64,000 bases of DNA, taken from assembly GCA_013365365.1 (NCBI GenBank), contig JABVXU010000009.1, positions 62,001 through 126,000 on the forward strand, in the 5' to 3' direction. The stretch comes from Cruorifilaria tuberocauda. Its lineage: Eukaryota > Nematoda > Chromadorea > Rhabditida > Onchocercidae. Made by a program: the position numbers and the translations under genes. The notes under the pieces were generated by a model that made no database searches, was not told where the DNA came from, and worked only from the letters and a program-made list of their open reading frames with translations. Shown piece by piece: positions 40,960 to 54,100 of this stretch (position 1 is its first letter; each line of letters opens with the position of its first letter).

Positions 40960-41509
40960 ATGAATAAAAATGCCAATTTCAAAATTGAATTTTTTATCAA
41001 TGGAACGGACAGTAGAATCGCAAAACTAGCCAGAAATTTTCGCAGAACTCAAACAATGGAAGAAATACAGCCAAAATGGAGCAAAATACGTTTAGGAATA
41101 AAAAGAGTTAGTCTATTGGTCCTAGGATTAAGATAACTTGTAGTGTAACTTCCAGAGACTTTTTCTGAAGCGAAATGTATTAGAGTGGTACCGGGAAGCG
41201 AAATGCTCGAGAATATTTTCTGGCATCTAGTTTAATTCAATGTTCTTAATTACAAGATGAATGCGAGAGGAAGGCCTTTGATGTGGGGAGTTAGCCAAAA
41301 CCGCTGTTCAAATTAACTATTGTATATTAGCTGTTATATTAATGACAAACTTTTAAAATTACTCATGCTAACAGGATTGATCGTCTATTTTTTTCCAGTT
41401 CATTCGAGATCAACATCGAAGAGCACAGAAAAAGAAGAAAAGTAAATGGGCGGATGGGACAAATATCCCAGCAAATCATGGGGTGAACGAAAAATCGAAA
41501 AGTTGGTGA
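40960..41509 (+). CDS. Small basic protein, two exons, function unknown
   Basis: Not a family I recognise. Exon 1 is 40960-41106, starting MNKNANFKIEFFINGTDSR just after TCATTTTCTAG, which would suit a trans-splice acceptor next to the ATG. It ends KIRLGIKR at an AGA/GTTAGT donor. Exon 2 is 41399-41509, after TTTTTTCCAG. It reads FIRDQHRRAQKKKKSKWADG and stops after SKSW. The join is in phase 0 and gives 85 residues, strongly basic with a Lys/Arg cluster that could serve as a nuclear signal. It has no signal peptide and no membrane span. It sits between the start of UBE2F and the 3' end of the tectonic-like gene, on the opposite strand to both. Support is splice consensus and open frame only. 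Confidence 0.4.
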
Positions 41510-42111
41510 AAAGTAAGACACTGCGAACAGTTATATTATGTGTTATGAAAACTACGTGTCCTTCATCCTTTATTTGCGAAATGGTAGAATAAAGTGTTTT
41601 TTAGGACATCATTGGCAAAAAAATTTAGGATAAGAAAGGCTTGCTTCTCCAATGTAGTTAAATTAACGGAAGTAATTATTTTGGCATTCATTTTTGCTTC
41701 AAAATAATTTTTATTTTTTTAAGGAAAAAACAAGTGCACATTCAAGCTTTTAGAATCGAATTTGATTCATTAATCTGTGTAGTAGAATCGTCTAAAACGT
41801 TTCATTCCTATATAATTTAATTTTACATTAGTTTCATAGTTTTATAGTTTATAGTTTAGAATTAAAGATAAGGGCTAAAGTTCCTTAAAAAAGAAGTGCT
41901 AGTTCAATCCTAATTTAACTAATAAATAGTATATCGGAGCTTTTTAAATTTAATCTTCAATAATATATTAATATTTCGAACATCGCAAGCTTTTTTCATT
42001 GAATTTCGTAATTGATGCGCGCAAAAATTTTTTTAAGTCGTTAAGAACATGTATTTATATTAATTAATAATGACACGAGAAACAAATTTCAGATATAAAT
42101 TCAATGCTGTT

Positions 42112-45100
42112 CTATGATATATACAAGAGAGCTAAGACAAGAAGAGGTATAATCACAAAAAATTGTGTTGAAAATTCTCCAAAATCATATGTATTCAAGA
42201 AATAAAATAACTCTGATGGACATGTTACTTCAGATGGACATCGGAAACGTCCTTCACTGTTCTCATATCTGCAAAGATTTTGATGATTGGAGGGAAACTG
42301 ACTTGATGCCAGTTCTTCATTTGAACTTCCATCGTTAGACATGGTTTGTATTAATTTTAAAGCCAGGGCAATTTTTCAGATGTTTAACGGATTTTTTCCA
42401 TTTCCGTGTGAAGAGCCAATTATGCAGATATTTTTACTATATTAATCTTGGCATTTTCAATCTGGGAGTATTACCTCGACATTTTCATTCTGTCCAGGAA
42501 TCGTTGCGGAGCTTCTTGGAATGATATTTTTGTTGTCAAAATACAGTGACTTTCTCGACACTTATTCGAAGATGGTAGAAATCTAAAAATTTCATAAAGA
42601 CAATTGATATTTCATTCATTTCAAAGCGGTTCTTCCGGCAAGTTAGAGATTAAGGTTCGCTTGTCATTCGGAAAACCAAAATCAAGTTCCTCTACTTTTA
42701 TATAAATGATCAGGTTTCATCTGCGATACAAATCACATTATTCATATTTGTTCAAAGGCAACTGAGCTAATGAGATTGGATAATCTGTTAAGTAGTTTGA
42801 ATAAAAGAAAACATAAGCCAGTAGTCACAAAATGATAAGAAATATCTAAATTAAAAGGTGAAAAAACAATACAAAAATCAAAATTTGAATAGTTTTCATC
42901 TGATTTACCTATTCAGATTAACAAATTTGGAAATATCGATGAATATGAGTTTATTGATGGATATATATTGATATATGAGGAATTATGAGTTTACTAAAAG
43001 TAAAAAAGTTAATAAGCAATTCACTTGAATGTAAGATCGACGAAGGTATCATTCAACAGCATTAGTTTTAACAACAGGAAAATGAATCATAGTTAAGTGC
43101 AAGAAGATATAGGAAAGGAACAATGAAACTTATCATAGTTTAATAAAAATTAAACTTAATATGTTTTCTATAAAGATTTTGTAGATAAACGATGTGGTCA
43201 TTTCCGAACTTATGACTGTCTGCCTGATAATGGATTGGAAGTGGGAAAGATGCTTTCCCAAACCCGACTTTACTGAAATTTTTATCGAAAGCCGAATTAG
43301 TCAATAAAATTAATGCCGAAATAAATTTAAGTCCTTTTAAAAACTTTTAATAGCTTAGAGCTACTTATTCAAAAAAGCTGATTCTGATGAAAAATAAGTT
43401 AGCAACATTTTTAAAAAACCAACACCCCTGATACTTATTTAAATGGAAACGCAACTCACTCAACCAGCATTCCCAGAATCGATTCTTGTTGGGTAGCTAA
43501 ATTAATACTCATTATAGAGTAATTATCGCACTTTTGATTACTCGACATAGCAGCCATATTTCTAAAAAAAATTAAATACTCAAACAGACGGATCATTCAG
43601 TCTTCAGTCTCTGTGTGCTAATATGCAACATTTTCCAAATTCATTTGAAATTTCTAGAACAATCGATATCACTTCTGCAACCCATGAGGTGTTCAGTCAG
43701 ATTGAACATATGGAAATAATTATGCAGAACAAAGTAGTCAGATGTTTGATTATTGGAATTAAAATTAACAGAAAACTAATAATCTTTTACCTAAAGATTG
43801 GCACGGTACACTGATTACCAGTTTGATCACATACTTCGGTACCGGTCACCTGATTCGAAAGGAATTTTATCAGATCATTGACATCACAACCCTAGAGTTT
43901 CATTTTTTTAGAACTATGAGCTGCTTAACATGTTATCTAAGAATAGCAAAAATGTGACCTTTTCCATGTGAAAGTGCCATCGACAGCTAGTGGTATAATT
44001 TACTTTGTACTTCATTGGTTGCTTGTAAAAATGAGTGCAAAATCCATTGATGTCTAAAATTGGAGTTAATTTTTTCATCAAATAATTGCTGGAAAATCAC
44101 TACAAAATACTCGTGAAATACCTAAGAATTTCAAAACTGCAATAAAGAATAGCAAACGTGGATAGTATTTCACATCCTGACGAGAAGTATTATCACAACC
44201 TGTTATCCAAGTCTTGATAAAATGGCAGAGATTTGAAATGAACTAATTACCTGGTCTTAAAATTGACAACTGACCATTTGTACGTACTTGATCTCCGTAA
44301 ACATAGCCACCGTTACTTTCCTTTTCAAACACCGATGCTGCTTTCAATAAGTTTCTCTCGTTACTCTGTAACAAGCTAGTAATTAGCAAATAATATCACT
44401 TAATTACTGCATCTCGATTTTTAATTATAAAAATAGTAAAATACAGTAATCACTGATGATGAATTAATTAGCATAGGTTGAAATAAATGCTTAAAGAAAT
44501 GCATTATAGCTTTCTTTGATAGCTGAAATTTGCAAATTTTGTAGTGACTGTGCTGGAAATATTTTAGTGCAAAAAAAAAACAGCATAAAAGGATTTACAG
44601 TTTGATTTTCCATTGTACAATTTAAATCATTCCTGAAAATCAAGTATATTCACTATTAAAATCCGTTTTTACACAATTGGAAGGCGGTTAACTTGCACAG
44701 TTCTGAACCATACTGCAACTGAGATGAATTTATATGAACCTACAACATCGCTTAGAGAGTTTATGGTGCTTTAAAATACATTTCCTTCATTAATGATTAA
44801 AATGTTGCATGTAAAAAAATTAATCAAATGATGAACATGACTGAAGCCAGGCGATAAAAATACAATACACTGAAGTGTTTAGAATTCACAAAAAAGAAAG
44901 GAAACTATACCTTGGGCATATCACTGTACATTCCGAACTGAGAGAAATTAGATTCGAGCATCCAATACTTCTGAAAAAGAAATTTCATTCCTTTTCCTTT
45001 TATATTGTCAACAATTCTTATTTTAAGTTTATAAGAAAACATTTCACTAACTTCACAATTATGGATCGAAACTTAACCAGTGGTTTTCCACGACCACTTA

Positions 45101-46080
45101 GGCGAAAATCTGGTGCTACAAGTAGACAAAATAATTATGTCGAAGCCAAACATTCAAAATAGCTTTCCAATATTTAATCTTCAGCCTTTATTTAACAACT
45201 AGACTTCAAAACTTTACTTGACAATAAAATGCAAAACGGTTGAAAGTGGCACAAATCGATTCGACTTTGGCCTAATGCGATTTCGAACTGGATTGCTATG
45301 GCCATCATATACGTAAATTGCTCCGAGAAAATTTGGATAACCACCGATAATATCCAACGCTGGTAATCTATAAAATAAAAAAATCGGCCTAAAATATTTA
45401 ATATTTCCAAGCAATTTTGAGTAGCAATTTGAGTTCACACTAAGCAATTAAAATATTTTCATTAGAATTGAAAGCTGAAAATCAAATTGTTTATTAAGGA
45501 GAGGATTTGAACAAATCGTTTCAACACGAATCCACTTCTAAGCAAAATTAATATTTTGGAACATCAAGTGACACACAAATCATATGTGGGTGTTTTTTCC
45601 TTTTTCATTAACACTTACCTACGAATGTTATCACTCGGGAAATCAAGAAAACTTGTACATGGTCTACAGTTGAAAATCAGCGGAATAGTATAATGAAGCA
45701 GATTCATCATACTCATTCAAATGACAGTTAAAATAAAACCGATAATGTTGCCATGGTGAAGGTTCAACTAACGAGCATTGGACTAAGGACTGAGGGAAGT
45801 GGCTGTATTTCATCATGCAATTAATGATAAATAGAAATTTGAAATCTGTAAAATTTCGAGAAAGAAACATTACGTTACTTGTTATTTTAGCAATATGTAG
45901 AATAATTCAAAATTGACGCTCGTTAAAAAGCAGACCATTAATAGAAAATCATACTTCCCAGGATAATTATTTTCAAAGCGTCCTGGTAAAGTACTGTCGT
46001 TGTCACTTAAAGAAACTGTAATAGCGGCGAATGGAGATCGGGTGGTCTGAAGCGTATTGTTTGAATTTTCTTCCGGTAAA
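42112..46080 (-). CDS. Tectonic-family ciliary transition-zone protein (5' exons unresolved)
   Basis: Tectonics act in the ciliary transition-zone MKS complex. Minus-strand exons: 45950-46070 (tentative), 45619-45663, 45218-45367, 45078-45115, 44911-44970, 44251-44365, 43959-44053, 43791-43891, 43460-43561, 43210-43272, 42475-42582 and a last exon from about 42325 or 42301 to 42112. GGYVYGDQVRTNGQLSILRP then CTHFYKQPMKYKVNYTTSCR parallels the tectonic pattern of GYVxG, GQLTIL, a Cys and a 'VLFGYTMQSGC' segment. GCDVNDLIKF and TGNQCTVPIFR follow in family order. The C-terminus ends in a membrane span (FFVIIPLLVLALLYIS), as in some tectonics. Problems: phases at the 45218/45115 junction disagree by one base, the last acceptor is weak, and the signal peptide and N-terminal cysteine cluster were not found. 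Confidence 0.6.
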
Positions 46081-46726
46081 ATTCACTTATGAGTGAAAAG
46101 TAAAGTATGCATAAGTAAGCGGTTATCGAAAGCTTATTTCATTACTAAAATGTTTCATTATACATTCCGTTTTTTCATCTTAGCATTTTTCCAAATAACT
46201 ACCCATATATAATTATTGTTTATAAAGAGAGATCTTTTCGGGAAAAATCAATTTTTGATAAATCAAGTAATACCTATATGTCTTTGTTACGGATTAAGGA
46301 TGTTTTTGTGAACAGACATTGTTTAGTGATATTGTTCTTGAAGAGACAAGGAACAATACTGCAGAAAATGCAGCGATAATAGCAAGAAATAATTGGGCTG
46401 GAATATTCTTTGAATTAGAAAAGAAGGATCGAATGAAAGATCAAAAAACATTTACAGCCTACTTTTTCATGTAAAACTTTCGAGAAAATCTCATATATTT
46501 TTGCATCCTGCTGAAATTTACGATATAAATTTTCTTTCGTCGTTTGCGTTTTCCTTTCCCAAGGTTTTATATTGTTTGTTTGAACGTAATGTGTCTCAGA
46601 TTGCTTGTGTCTTATGCCACTTATTCTGCGGTCAGAGTTCTTTAGCTTATCATTTATATGATTCCTCATTGATAACTAACCAAAATTTTCATTTCATATA
46701 TTAGGAGGAAAAAAAGATGGAAATTG
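46081..46726. promoter_or_regulatory. Presumed shared promoter region of tectonic-like gene (-) and MITD1 (+)
   Basis: About 650 bp between two head-to-head genes. A minus-strand frame here reads IPAQLFLAIIAAFSAVLFLV, which resembles a signal peptide and might be the missing first tectonic exon, but it meets a stop before any clear donor. TTCATATATTAG just before 46705 would suit a trans-splice acceptor for MITD1. Confidence 0.35.
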
Positions 46727-48227
46727 ATGAAATTGGTCATGCAATCTTTTATTAACCGAAGTAAGCCAATCTTGCAAAAAGCGGTTGCTCTTGATCGGGA
46801 AAACAAGAAAGATGAAGCAGTGGAAAATTATGCAGAGGGTATCACTTTGTTGCTCGGGGCCATGTCATGTGAGTTGCTTTCTCTCTCCTTTGCAATAAAT
46901 TCTGAAAATTTCTTTGATTTTTAGAAATGCCATTGCAGTTTCGAAATTTTATCTTCAAAGTAATGATTGGTATTTAAGTCGTAGTTTGGAAATTAATCTT
47001 GATCTGTTCAAAGAATTTCCATTCATATTTGCAAGTTGTTTTGTATTTGTAAAGTAAATCACTTCTGCTTCAAAATCATTAATAGGATTAATTGAAAACG
47101 TAAGTGGTGTCATCCGTTCCAGGTGATGACACTATACAAAGTGCCAGAGAAGCTCTGCGGGAAAAAATTTCAAAATATTTAACTAGAGCAGAGGTACTAA
47201 AAGGGCAAGTGAGGCGAGAAATAGTCTCAGTGCAGCAGATACATATCAAGCATAACGATGTACGTCTTTGTAAATCCATTAGTTAGGGTATAAAGTTTCA
47301 TTGTTTTTATTTACAATTTTCAGAATTTCCATGATCGCGAAATTTCCAGTTTGCCTAACCATAGTTAATATTTGTCCATATAAGATTTGCATATTTTCCT
47401 GTTTATAATATATATTTCAGTGGCATTTTTATCCGCTATTTAGAGCTTAGGGTCACTTTTGTTCTATATCAGAAAGGAAGCTGAATTTCTTAGATCATGG
47501 ATTTATTGTTTAGAATGAATTTGTTAAATCAGAGGTGTTCTGCATGGTTTTTCCAACAGAAGAATATTGATCTTCAGATTGGTTTTGGATATGAAAGAAT
47601 TTTCAAGCGATGCGCTGATAATGATCTGACAGAAATCAGTGTTCGAGATGCCTATATTATGCTTCCTTATCAAGTATGGTTGAAAGGACTTAAACGAAAA
47701 CGACAAGAGAATAAGAATGAGAATTGAAAATCAATTAATTTCATTTATCGGTTAAAAACTGAAAGCATTTTAATTTAAAAAGTTGGCTGTTTGTTTAAGG
47801 TCTTGAATTTCGTACGATTTTGCGAATTATTCGTTTTTCATGCTGCAAATCTAAAAGTGATACGTTTGTGGACGCATTATGATGCCAGAGCAGAAAGCTT
47901 ACTGCAGCAGCTAAAAGGCAGTTTAGCATGTCGCAACATCGAACTAGTTATTTGTTACGACGAGAATTTTCATGATCGGGAAATCAGGCAGGTTTTAGTT
48001 AAGACATGTTCGTGTTGTGGATGTATTTCTATTCTTTCATGTATCATTGTATTATTGAAAGGTTGATACTTTGTTTTAGGTTCAGCAATGGTTGGGTGGT
48101 AAAAATTGGACGTGGATTAAACTATTTCCAAAGTGTAGGGTACTGTGAAATTGGTTCTTGTGATTTGAATCTAAGGAAATGTCATGAGACAAACATCGAT
48201 ATTTTCAAATTCAAACAGCCTTATTAA
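46727..48227 (+). CDS. MITD1: MIT domain plus phospholipase-D-like C-terminal domain
   Basis: ESCRT-III-binding protein that acts at the midbody in cytokinesis. Exons: 46727-46868, 47123-47259, 47578-47673, 47800-47987 and 48080-48227, giving 236 residues (human 249). Residues about 10-75 form the MIT three-helix domain ([36 protein letters not shown]). The rest is the MITD1 C-terminal domain: [51 protein letters not shown] and [20 protein letters not shown], ending [12 protein letters not shown]. The start used is the first ATG in the coding frame; another ATG at 46717 is out of frame. The fourth intron needs a GC donor (AG/GC at 47988) to give EIRFSNGW. The nearest GT donor would break the frame. 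Confidence 0.93.
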
Positions 48228-48897
48228 TTTTCTTCACAATAATTTCATTGATGTGTTGATTTGTATTGGATTTTGCCATTTGGACAGCTTGCTCTATATA
48301 TATAGGAAGAGAGAGAGAGAAAGAGATGATGGCCTTGTCAAGAATTAATGTGAGGGAATATGGAAGGGAGTAACATTACATTACATGAGAATAAAGCTGT
48401 CTTGATGATTTGATTTTATTTCAAATGTATATTTACTCTTACTGTAATTTATTTTCAGTTTGATCTCTGAGTGTTCGTTGCTATATGTATTATTGTACGT
48501 TCATTGTAATTAATTCTTTTAAATTATTTTTTTCAATACATCATATGCAACATTCTTAGGATGATTTTTCATTTCGCTCAATATTGAGAGAATAAATAGG
48601 GCACACTTGAAATTGTCTAGTGTTTAAGATAAAAGTTGTTAATAAATATTGTGAAATCTTTTATCGACTGTTAATTCGTTTGGCCTGTGAACTCTAAGGC
48701 AGTTGGTAGACCAATTATTGCAGTTCATTTCCTCTGTAATTTTGAGATTTTTTTAAGATGCAATTCGTAAGTAGTGAGGTGAGCGTATTTAAAATGAAGT
48801 TCAATACTTTTCTATTCTTTGGCTTGATATATGATTTTTTTGTTTTTCTGAATTTAAGAATTCCTTTAATTTTATTTGATTTTTAGACCTATGCTGC
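48228..48897. other. Spacer between MITD1 and PSME3
   Basis: About 670 bp between two same-strand genes. It contains a short (GA)n run near 48308-48326. A stray ATG-CAA-TTC before a GTAAGT donor at 48764 does not join in frame to the PSME3 exons. The spacing is longer than typical within a worm operon, so co-transcription is uncertain. Confidence 0.5.
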
Positions 48898-51127
48898 ATG
48901 ATGTTATCTGAAAAAAAGCAGAATAATGCAGCTGTATGTGGTGTAAGTTTAATTGTCATGAATTAAATTGATAAATTATAATGTCATGGGACTAAGGAAG
49001 AACTTAAATAAAAGGATCGAATTAGGATTTGCTACTATGCGGCAATATAAGCTGTCGTTCAAATGTAGTTCAAGCGCATAGTAAACATGCAATGTCATAT
49101 GAATTTTACTTGAAATAGGGACACACTTGAACAAGACACATTTGAAAATTTCATGGAAAGGAAATGATAAGTGGGAGGGTAAGCAATCGGGATATGCAAG
49201 ATTTTCCTGAAAAAATAAAACCATTACTCTTAAATATTTCAGCTTAATGTATACAAAGCAAATTTAATGAAACAAGCGGAAAAAATTGTATTAGAAGAAT
49301 TCCCGAAAAAGGTACTGGAATTCAATAATCTACTCGAGGTTAGTTTTTTTTTAATGTGTTTGTCATTTGTCTTTGAGCCTGTATTGAATTCACATAGTAA
49401 GAAATTTGCCAAATTTGGTTTTCTTTGAAAGTTTACTCATCGGTTAATTCACTAGTGCTAGGCAGCCATTTTTTACACATTAATTGATTTGGTTCTTTAA
49501 ACGTTTTTTTTTTTTATTTTTTATCTTGCAAATGAATATCGGATGTAATGAATTCAGTTTTTAGATATTTTAATATTTAGAAACATTTTTATTTTAATCA
49601 TTTTTTTCAGGATGAGCAGTTCTCTTATGAGCGTCTGCCAGAGCTCTTACCAAATATTGATTTGGGAGTTCCATACTCGGATCAACTAATCAAATATGCG
49701 GTAACTCATGAACTTACGATTATTATTGTTCCTCTCTACTGTTAAAAGTTTCTTTCTGAATTTTGTTGGATCTATCAAAAATAATATATTGCAGAATGAC
49801 AGAAATTTTAATGAACATGAAAATGATGATGGGATTCTGAAAAAAAAACGAAAAACTGATCATACGAGTATTCATGCGCTTCATGGTTCTTTTTTATCCG
49901 TATATTTCATTAGTATCACGACTTTGAGCTTAACTTTTGCAAATGAATATCAGATATAATAAATTCAGTTTTTTGAAGATTTCCTATTTTAAAATCATAA
50001 TAACAAAATCACCACAAGTGACTAATAATTGAGCACAGCTGGTCGATGAGTCTGGTATTTTTATGATCCTCGAAATGATCCAAATGTTGTTGGTCGTCAA
50101 AGCAATGCATTTAATTGCTTTTTAATATTTTTTCCATTAATCAATTATTGGTTTTTAAAATTAATGGTAAAAGCGATTATCTATATTCATTGAATGCTAT
50201 CAATAATGTGATAATGGAATACACGTTTTCAGGCACATCAGTCTATCGTTTTGTAAATGGAACCGTTAAATGTAACGAGAAACTTGCTAGTCTTACCGAT
50301 ATTACACGTCCTCTACTTCGTGACTCAGTTGAAGCGGTCAACAAGGTTTATTTTAAATTCCTATTTTTCTGGTGTGAAAATTTTCGTTGTTTGATAACCA
50401 GGCAACATTATAATCTAAAAATTATTTAGGCTAAAAATAAGTGAATTTTCCAGGTAAAAATGTGGATCTTGTTTTTAATTCCACGTATCGAAGATGGCAA
50501 CAACTTTGGGGTATCCATACAGGAAGAAGTTTTGAGCGAGGTCCTCTTTTTTAAAGTTTTAATTTTTGAAAATCAAGTATTTTCTATTTCATCATCATTT
50601 AGTATGTGATAAACGCTGAATTGCATCTTAAATTCTAAAGTTTAGGACCTGTAGAGAATACATGAAGCTTAAGCGTAACAAAAATTACGAAATTTTCAGG
50701 TGCGTACTGTAGAGGGTGAAGCAGCATCATTTCTTGATCAAATGTCTCGATATTTCGTTAGCCGTGCTCGTTTGGTAACTAAAGTAGCTAAGTATCCGCA
50801 TGTTGTTAGTTACTCGTTATATATTCTAAAATTTCAAAATTGTACTTTGCGATGATATGTGTACGTCATATATTTATAATATTTTAGCTATTGATATTTG
50901 CAGCTTGTTTCTATTCGATTTCATGTTTCCAGAGAAAAAATCGATAAAAATTTTTTCAGGAAGATTACCGTCGAGCGATTCTGGATATGGATGAGAAGCA
51001 ATTCATTAATATCCGTCTTGTGTTAACTGAAATGCGCAATCATTTTGCTACACTGCATGATATAATTACGAAAAATTTCGAGAAAATCAAAATGCCACGA
51101 AGTAATAATGCGGAGCATATGTATTAA
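48898..51127 (+). CDS. psme-3: Proteasome activator PA28-gamma (REG-gamma, PSME3)
   Basis: Heptameric 11S cap that stimulates the 20S proteasome in the nucleus. Eight exons: 48898-48942, 49243-49338, 49611-49700, 49795-49885, 50233-50345, 50454-50540, 50700-50804 and 50960-51127, all in phase, giving 264 residues (human 254). The N-terminal helix is [28 protein letters not shown] lies in the homologue-specific loop where the human protein has its nuclear signal. The activation loop is [20 protein letters not shown], nearly identical to human. [20 protein letters not shown] follows, and the C-terminal NNAEHMY keeps the terminal Tyr that contacts the 20S ring. Two Met codons begin the frame at 48898; either could be used. 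The longer spacer exon 4 is variable in the family. Confidence 0.96.
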
Positions 51128-54100
51128 TTAGATTTTTTTTATTTATTGTGTATGTTCTATTGACTTTCGAATGAAAAGTGATCATTGAAGATCTGTGTAG
51201 GATTGAAATAACATCACTCTTTATGTGCCATTTCTTTCCCACTCTGATATTAAGGTAGAAATAAGTTGAAAAATATTCTTTTCAGCGCGTAATTTCGGTT
51301 CTTCAAGTCCGTAAAACTTGTAAAAAATGAGGTATAAGATTTTTTTTATTATAATGTTAATGTTATAACAAAATAGTTTATGATTTTCTGGTAGTGATTG
51401 AGGTTTGCACAACTCCTTAAAAGACGGTTCAAATATTTTGAACTGGTTGTGCTTAAATGATGAACATTTTTGTTTATAATCAGACTCCTTGTGAAATACA
51501 GAAATAAGAACAAATTGACTTCTTTTATCATCTTACCAAATTTTATATAAATAAAAAATTTTCTGAATGAATTTGCACTATATTACATTTACAAAGTATA
51601 CTACTTAGAAAATAATGTTTTGAATTACGACAAAATAGGTAGTTTATATGTACGTCAATAAGTAACATGTTGTATTTCCATTATTGTTTCCATCATTACG
51701 AAATCATTAATATTATTTTAATGAAGGATATCGTTAAAACAATAGTGATATAAAGAATGGGAAGATATTCAATTAGTGAATAAATCAGTCAACACGAACA
51801 AACATAAAAATAAGGAAAGAGGAAGGTAATAAAAAAAAGGAGATAAGATAGAACGTAACAGTAGAGTTTTACTGTACCAGAAATCATTCTAATCTTAATC
51901 AGCCTACTATAAGTTTTGCATAGCTCACAATATTTAGATGATATCCTTTATTAATTTCTCTTAATCTTAGTATTGCAATCATTTTCCTTTAATACTTATT
52001 GGACTTATTACCATTAATGGAAATATAATTGTGAAAACATTTTAAATATTTAAGATTTCCAAGTAGGAAGGAGCACTTTAAAATGTATTGAAATTTGAAA
52101 AAACAGTTCAAAAGTTGAAAGTCTGACTACTTAAAATTCTATTTAAATTTAATTGGAAGTTAGATTTCCAAAACCTGAGAAAAATGTGTTTAAATAAATT
52201 GAACAAAAATTTTCTGTTATCAGTTCTACTATCTCTGCAAATAAGTTTCAATTACAAATTATAAAAAGAGATATAGGAACAAAATAGAAAAAGTAAGCAA
52301 ATAAAAATGAAAGGGAAAAATATTAGAATATATAACATAATCAATAGAACAGATGTTCGGTTTTGCTCTTTTCATTAAATTATTTCAAACAGTCATAAAA
52401 AATGGATGAAAACAAAAGGATGTGAGAATTCGCCATATGCCACGAATTGAATTACAGTTCAGCTGCAGTTAATGTCTTAGTTCATCCAAGTTAAATAAAT
52501 CTTTGAGTAATTTAATCACATTGAAATTAACGAGCCATATGAAGCAACCAATTCTCTCAATTCCTCGATTATATTTTGATTACCAAGTTAGCATCACATA
52601 CATACGAATGCACTCATGCACGCATGCACATGCAAACATGCGCACGCAAATGCAAGCGGTACATATGATATGCATGTTGAGTTGCATAAAATATGAATAA
52701 AAACCGGCATTATCTCTTGTGCATGCTTTTTTACTGAAGAAAATCAATACATTGAGAGATGCTTCCCTACCCTGTTTTCACGGTTCACTTAAATTTCCCG
52801 CGAATTCTTTGAGACAGTGCTAAGATTAAGAAGACACGGTTGACTGTATGATATCATTTTTGAAGTTTTTTAGTGTAATTTTAATTTAGTTAATTCGGAA
52901 ATTTTTGAACATATTTTCCAAATTATTGCATTCATTGCTTTAAGACTTAAATGTAAACAGCCTAAAAAGGCTGGAAGAATGTTCCATTCAGAAAAAAAGA
53001 AAAATAAAAAATTTTGCGGCCACCAAAATACCTTACAAGCCTATCTCTTCACTTCCCTGACCGTTAAACACTAACAAAACGAACCTGATGAGCCATTTTT
53101 CAGCGTTTATTAGATCTCTCTTTTTCATTGAATAAACTTGCTGGTGCTTGCTGAGAATCATCTATGTGCTTGCATTGAACAAAGATATCTCATATTTTTC
53201 CCAAGCGTTGCAAAATTTTCATTTTTGTGTCAATAATAACAAAATTACTTTATTTATGAACATCGAGAGGATTCCATATGTTTGTTATGAAAAAGCGTAA
53301 TGATTGACTGATTGATTGATCAGATTATTCGTTGAACTTATTCTTTTAGAATGTTTATTCCGACATAATAAAGTACAACAGTGCAATAGTCTGGAATCTG
53401 GATTATCTGTTCATTTAGTCTGAAGTGATAGTTAGAAAAGCGGGAAGATGAGAGAATGAACCTTTTCATATTATCTCATAACACCTTAATGAATTAATAA
53501 ATCATTCCTCTTTTTTGCTCGTGATTTGCGCCGTTTTTTGTCCAATTCATCAGTTTCCCAATATTTTCAACACTTTTTTAGCCGGTGACATCTTTTATCA
53601 ACATTTTTTAATGAATAAAAACAATTTAACTTTAGTAACATGTAAATTGGCTTTTTGCTCGTATTTAATGAGTTGTGACGCTTCATTCCATTTGTCACAT
53701 GACATGTAACCTGAATAAAACTTTGGTTTATAGTTTTACTTCTATTTACCTATGAATGGTGAAATCTGCATTTAGGAAATTCAAATAAATTTTATATAAC
53801 TCTAAAACATTTGAATTAAATATTTCCGTTTAATTTCTTCTACAAGAAAAATTCAACGAATTTCAACAAATCATCAAATATATCATTTCTTTTCAGTGAA
53901 TTCCTATTTCCTCTTGATATTTTGACAGAAATGTAATTTTGAAATTGCTAAATTTCAGAAGATATTTATCTTCTTTAAAATTGAATCCAAATTTTGAATG
54001 GATCAATTTTTTATTAGCATCTGCTTGACTGATAACATATGATTAACATTAAACATTTTGAATGAATTCTACGAAAAAAGCTTTTTATTAGTTTTTTATC

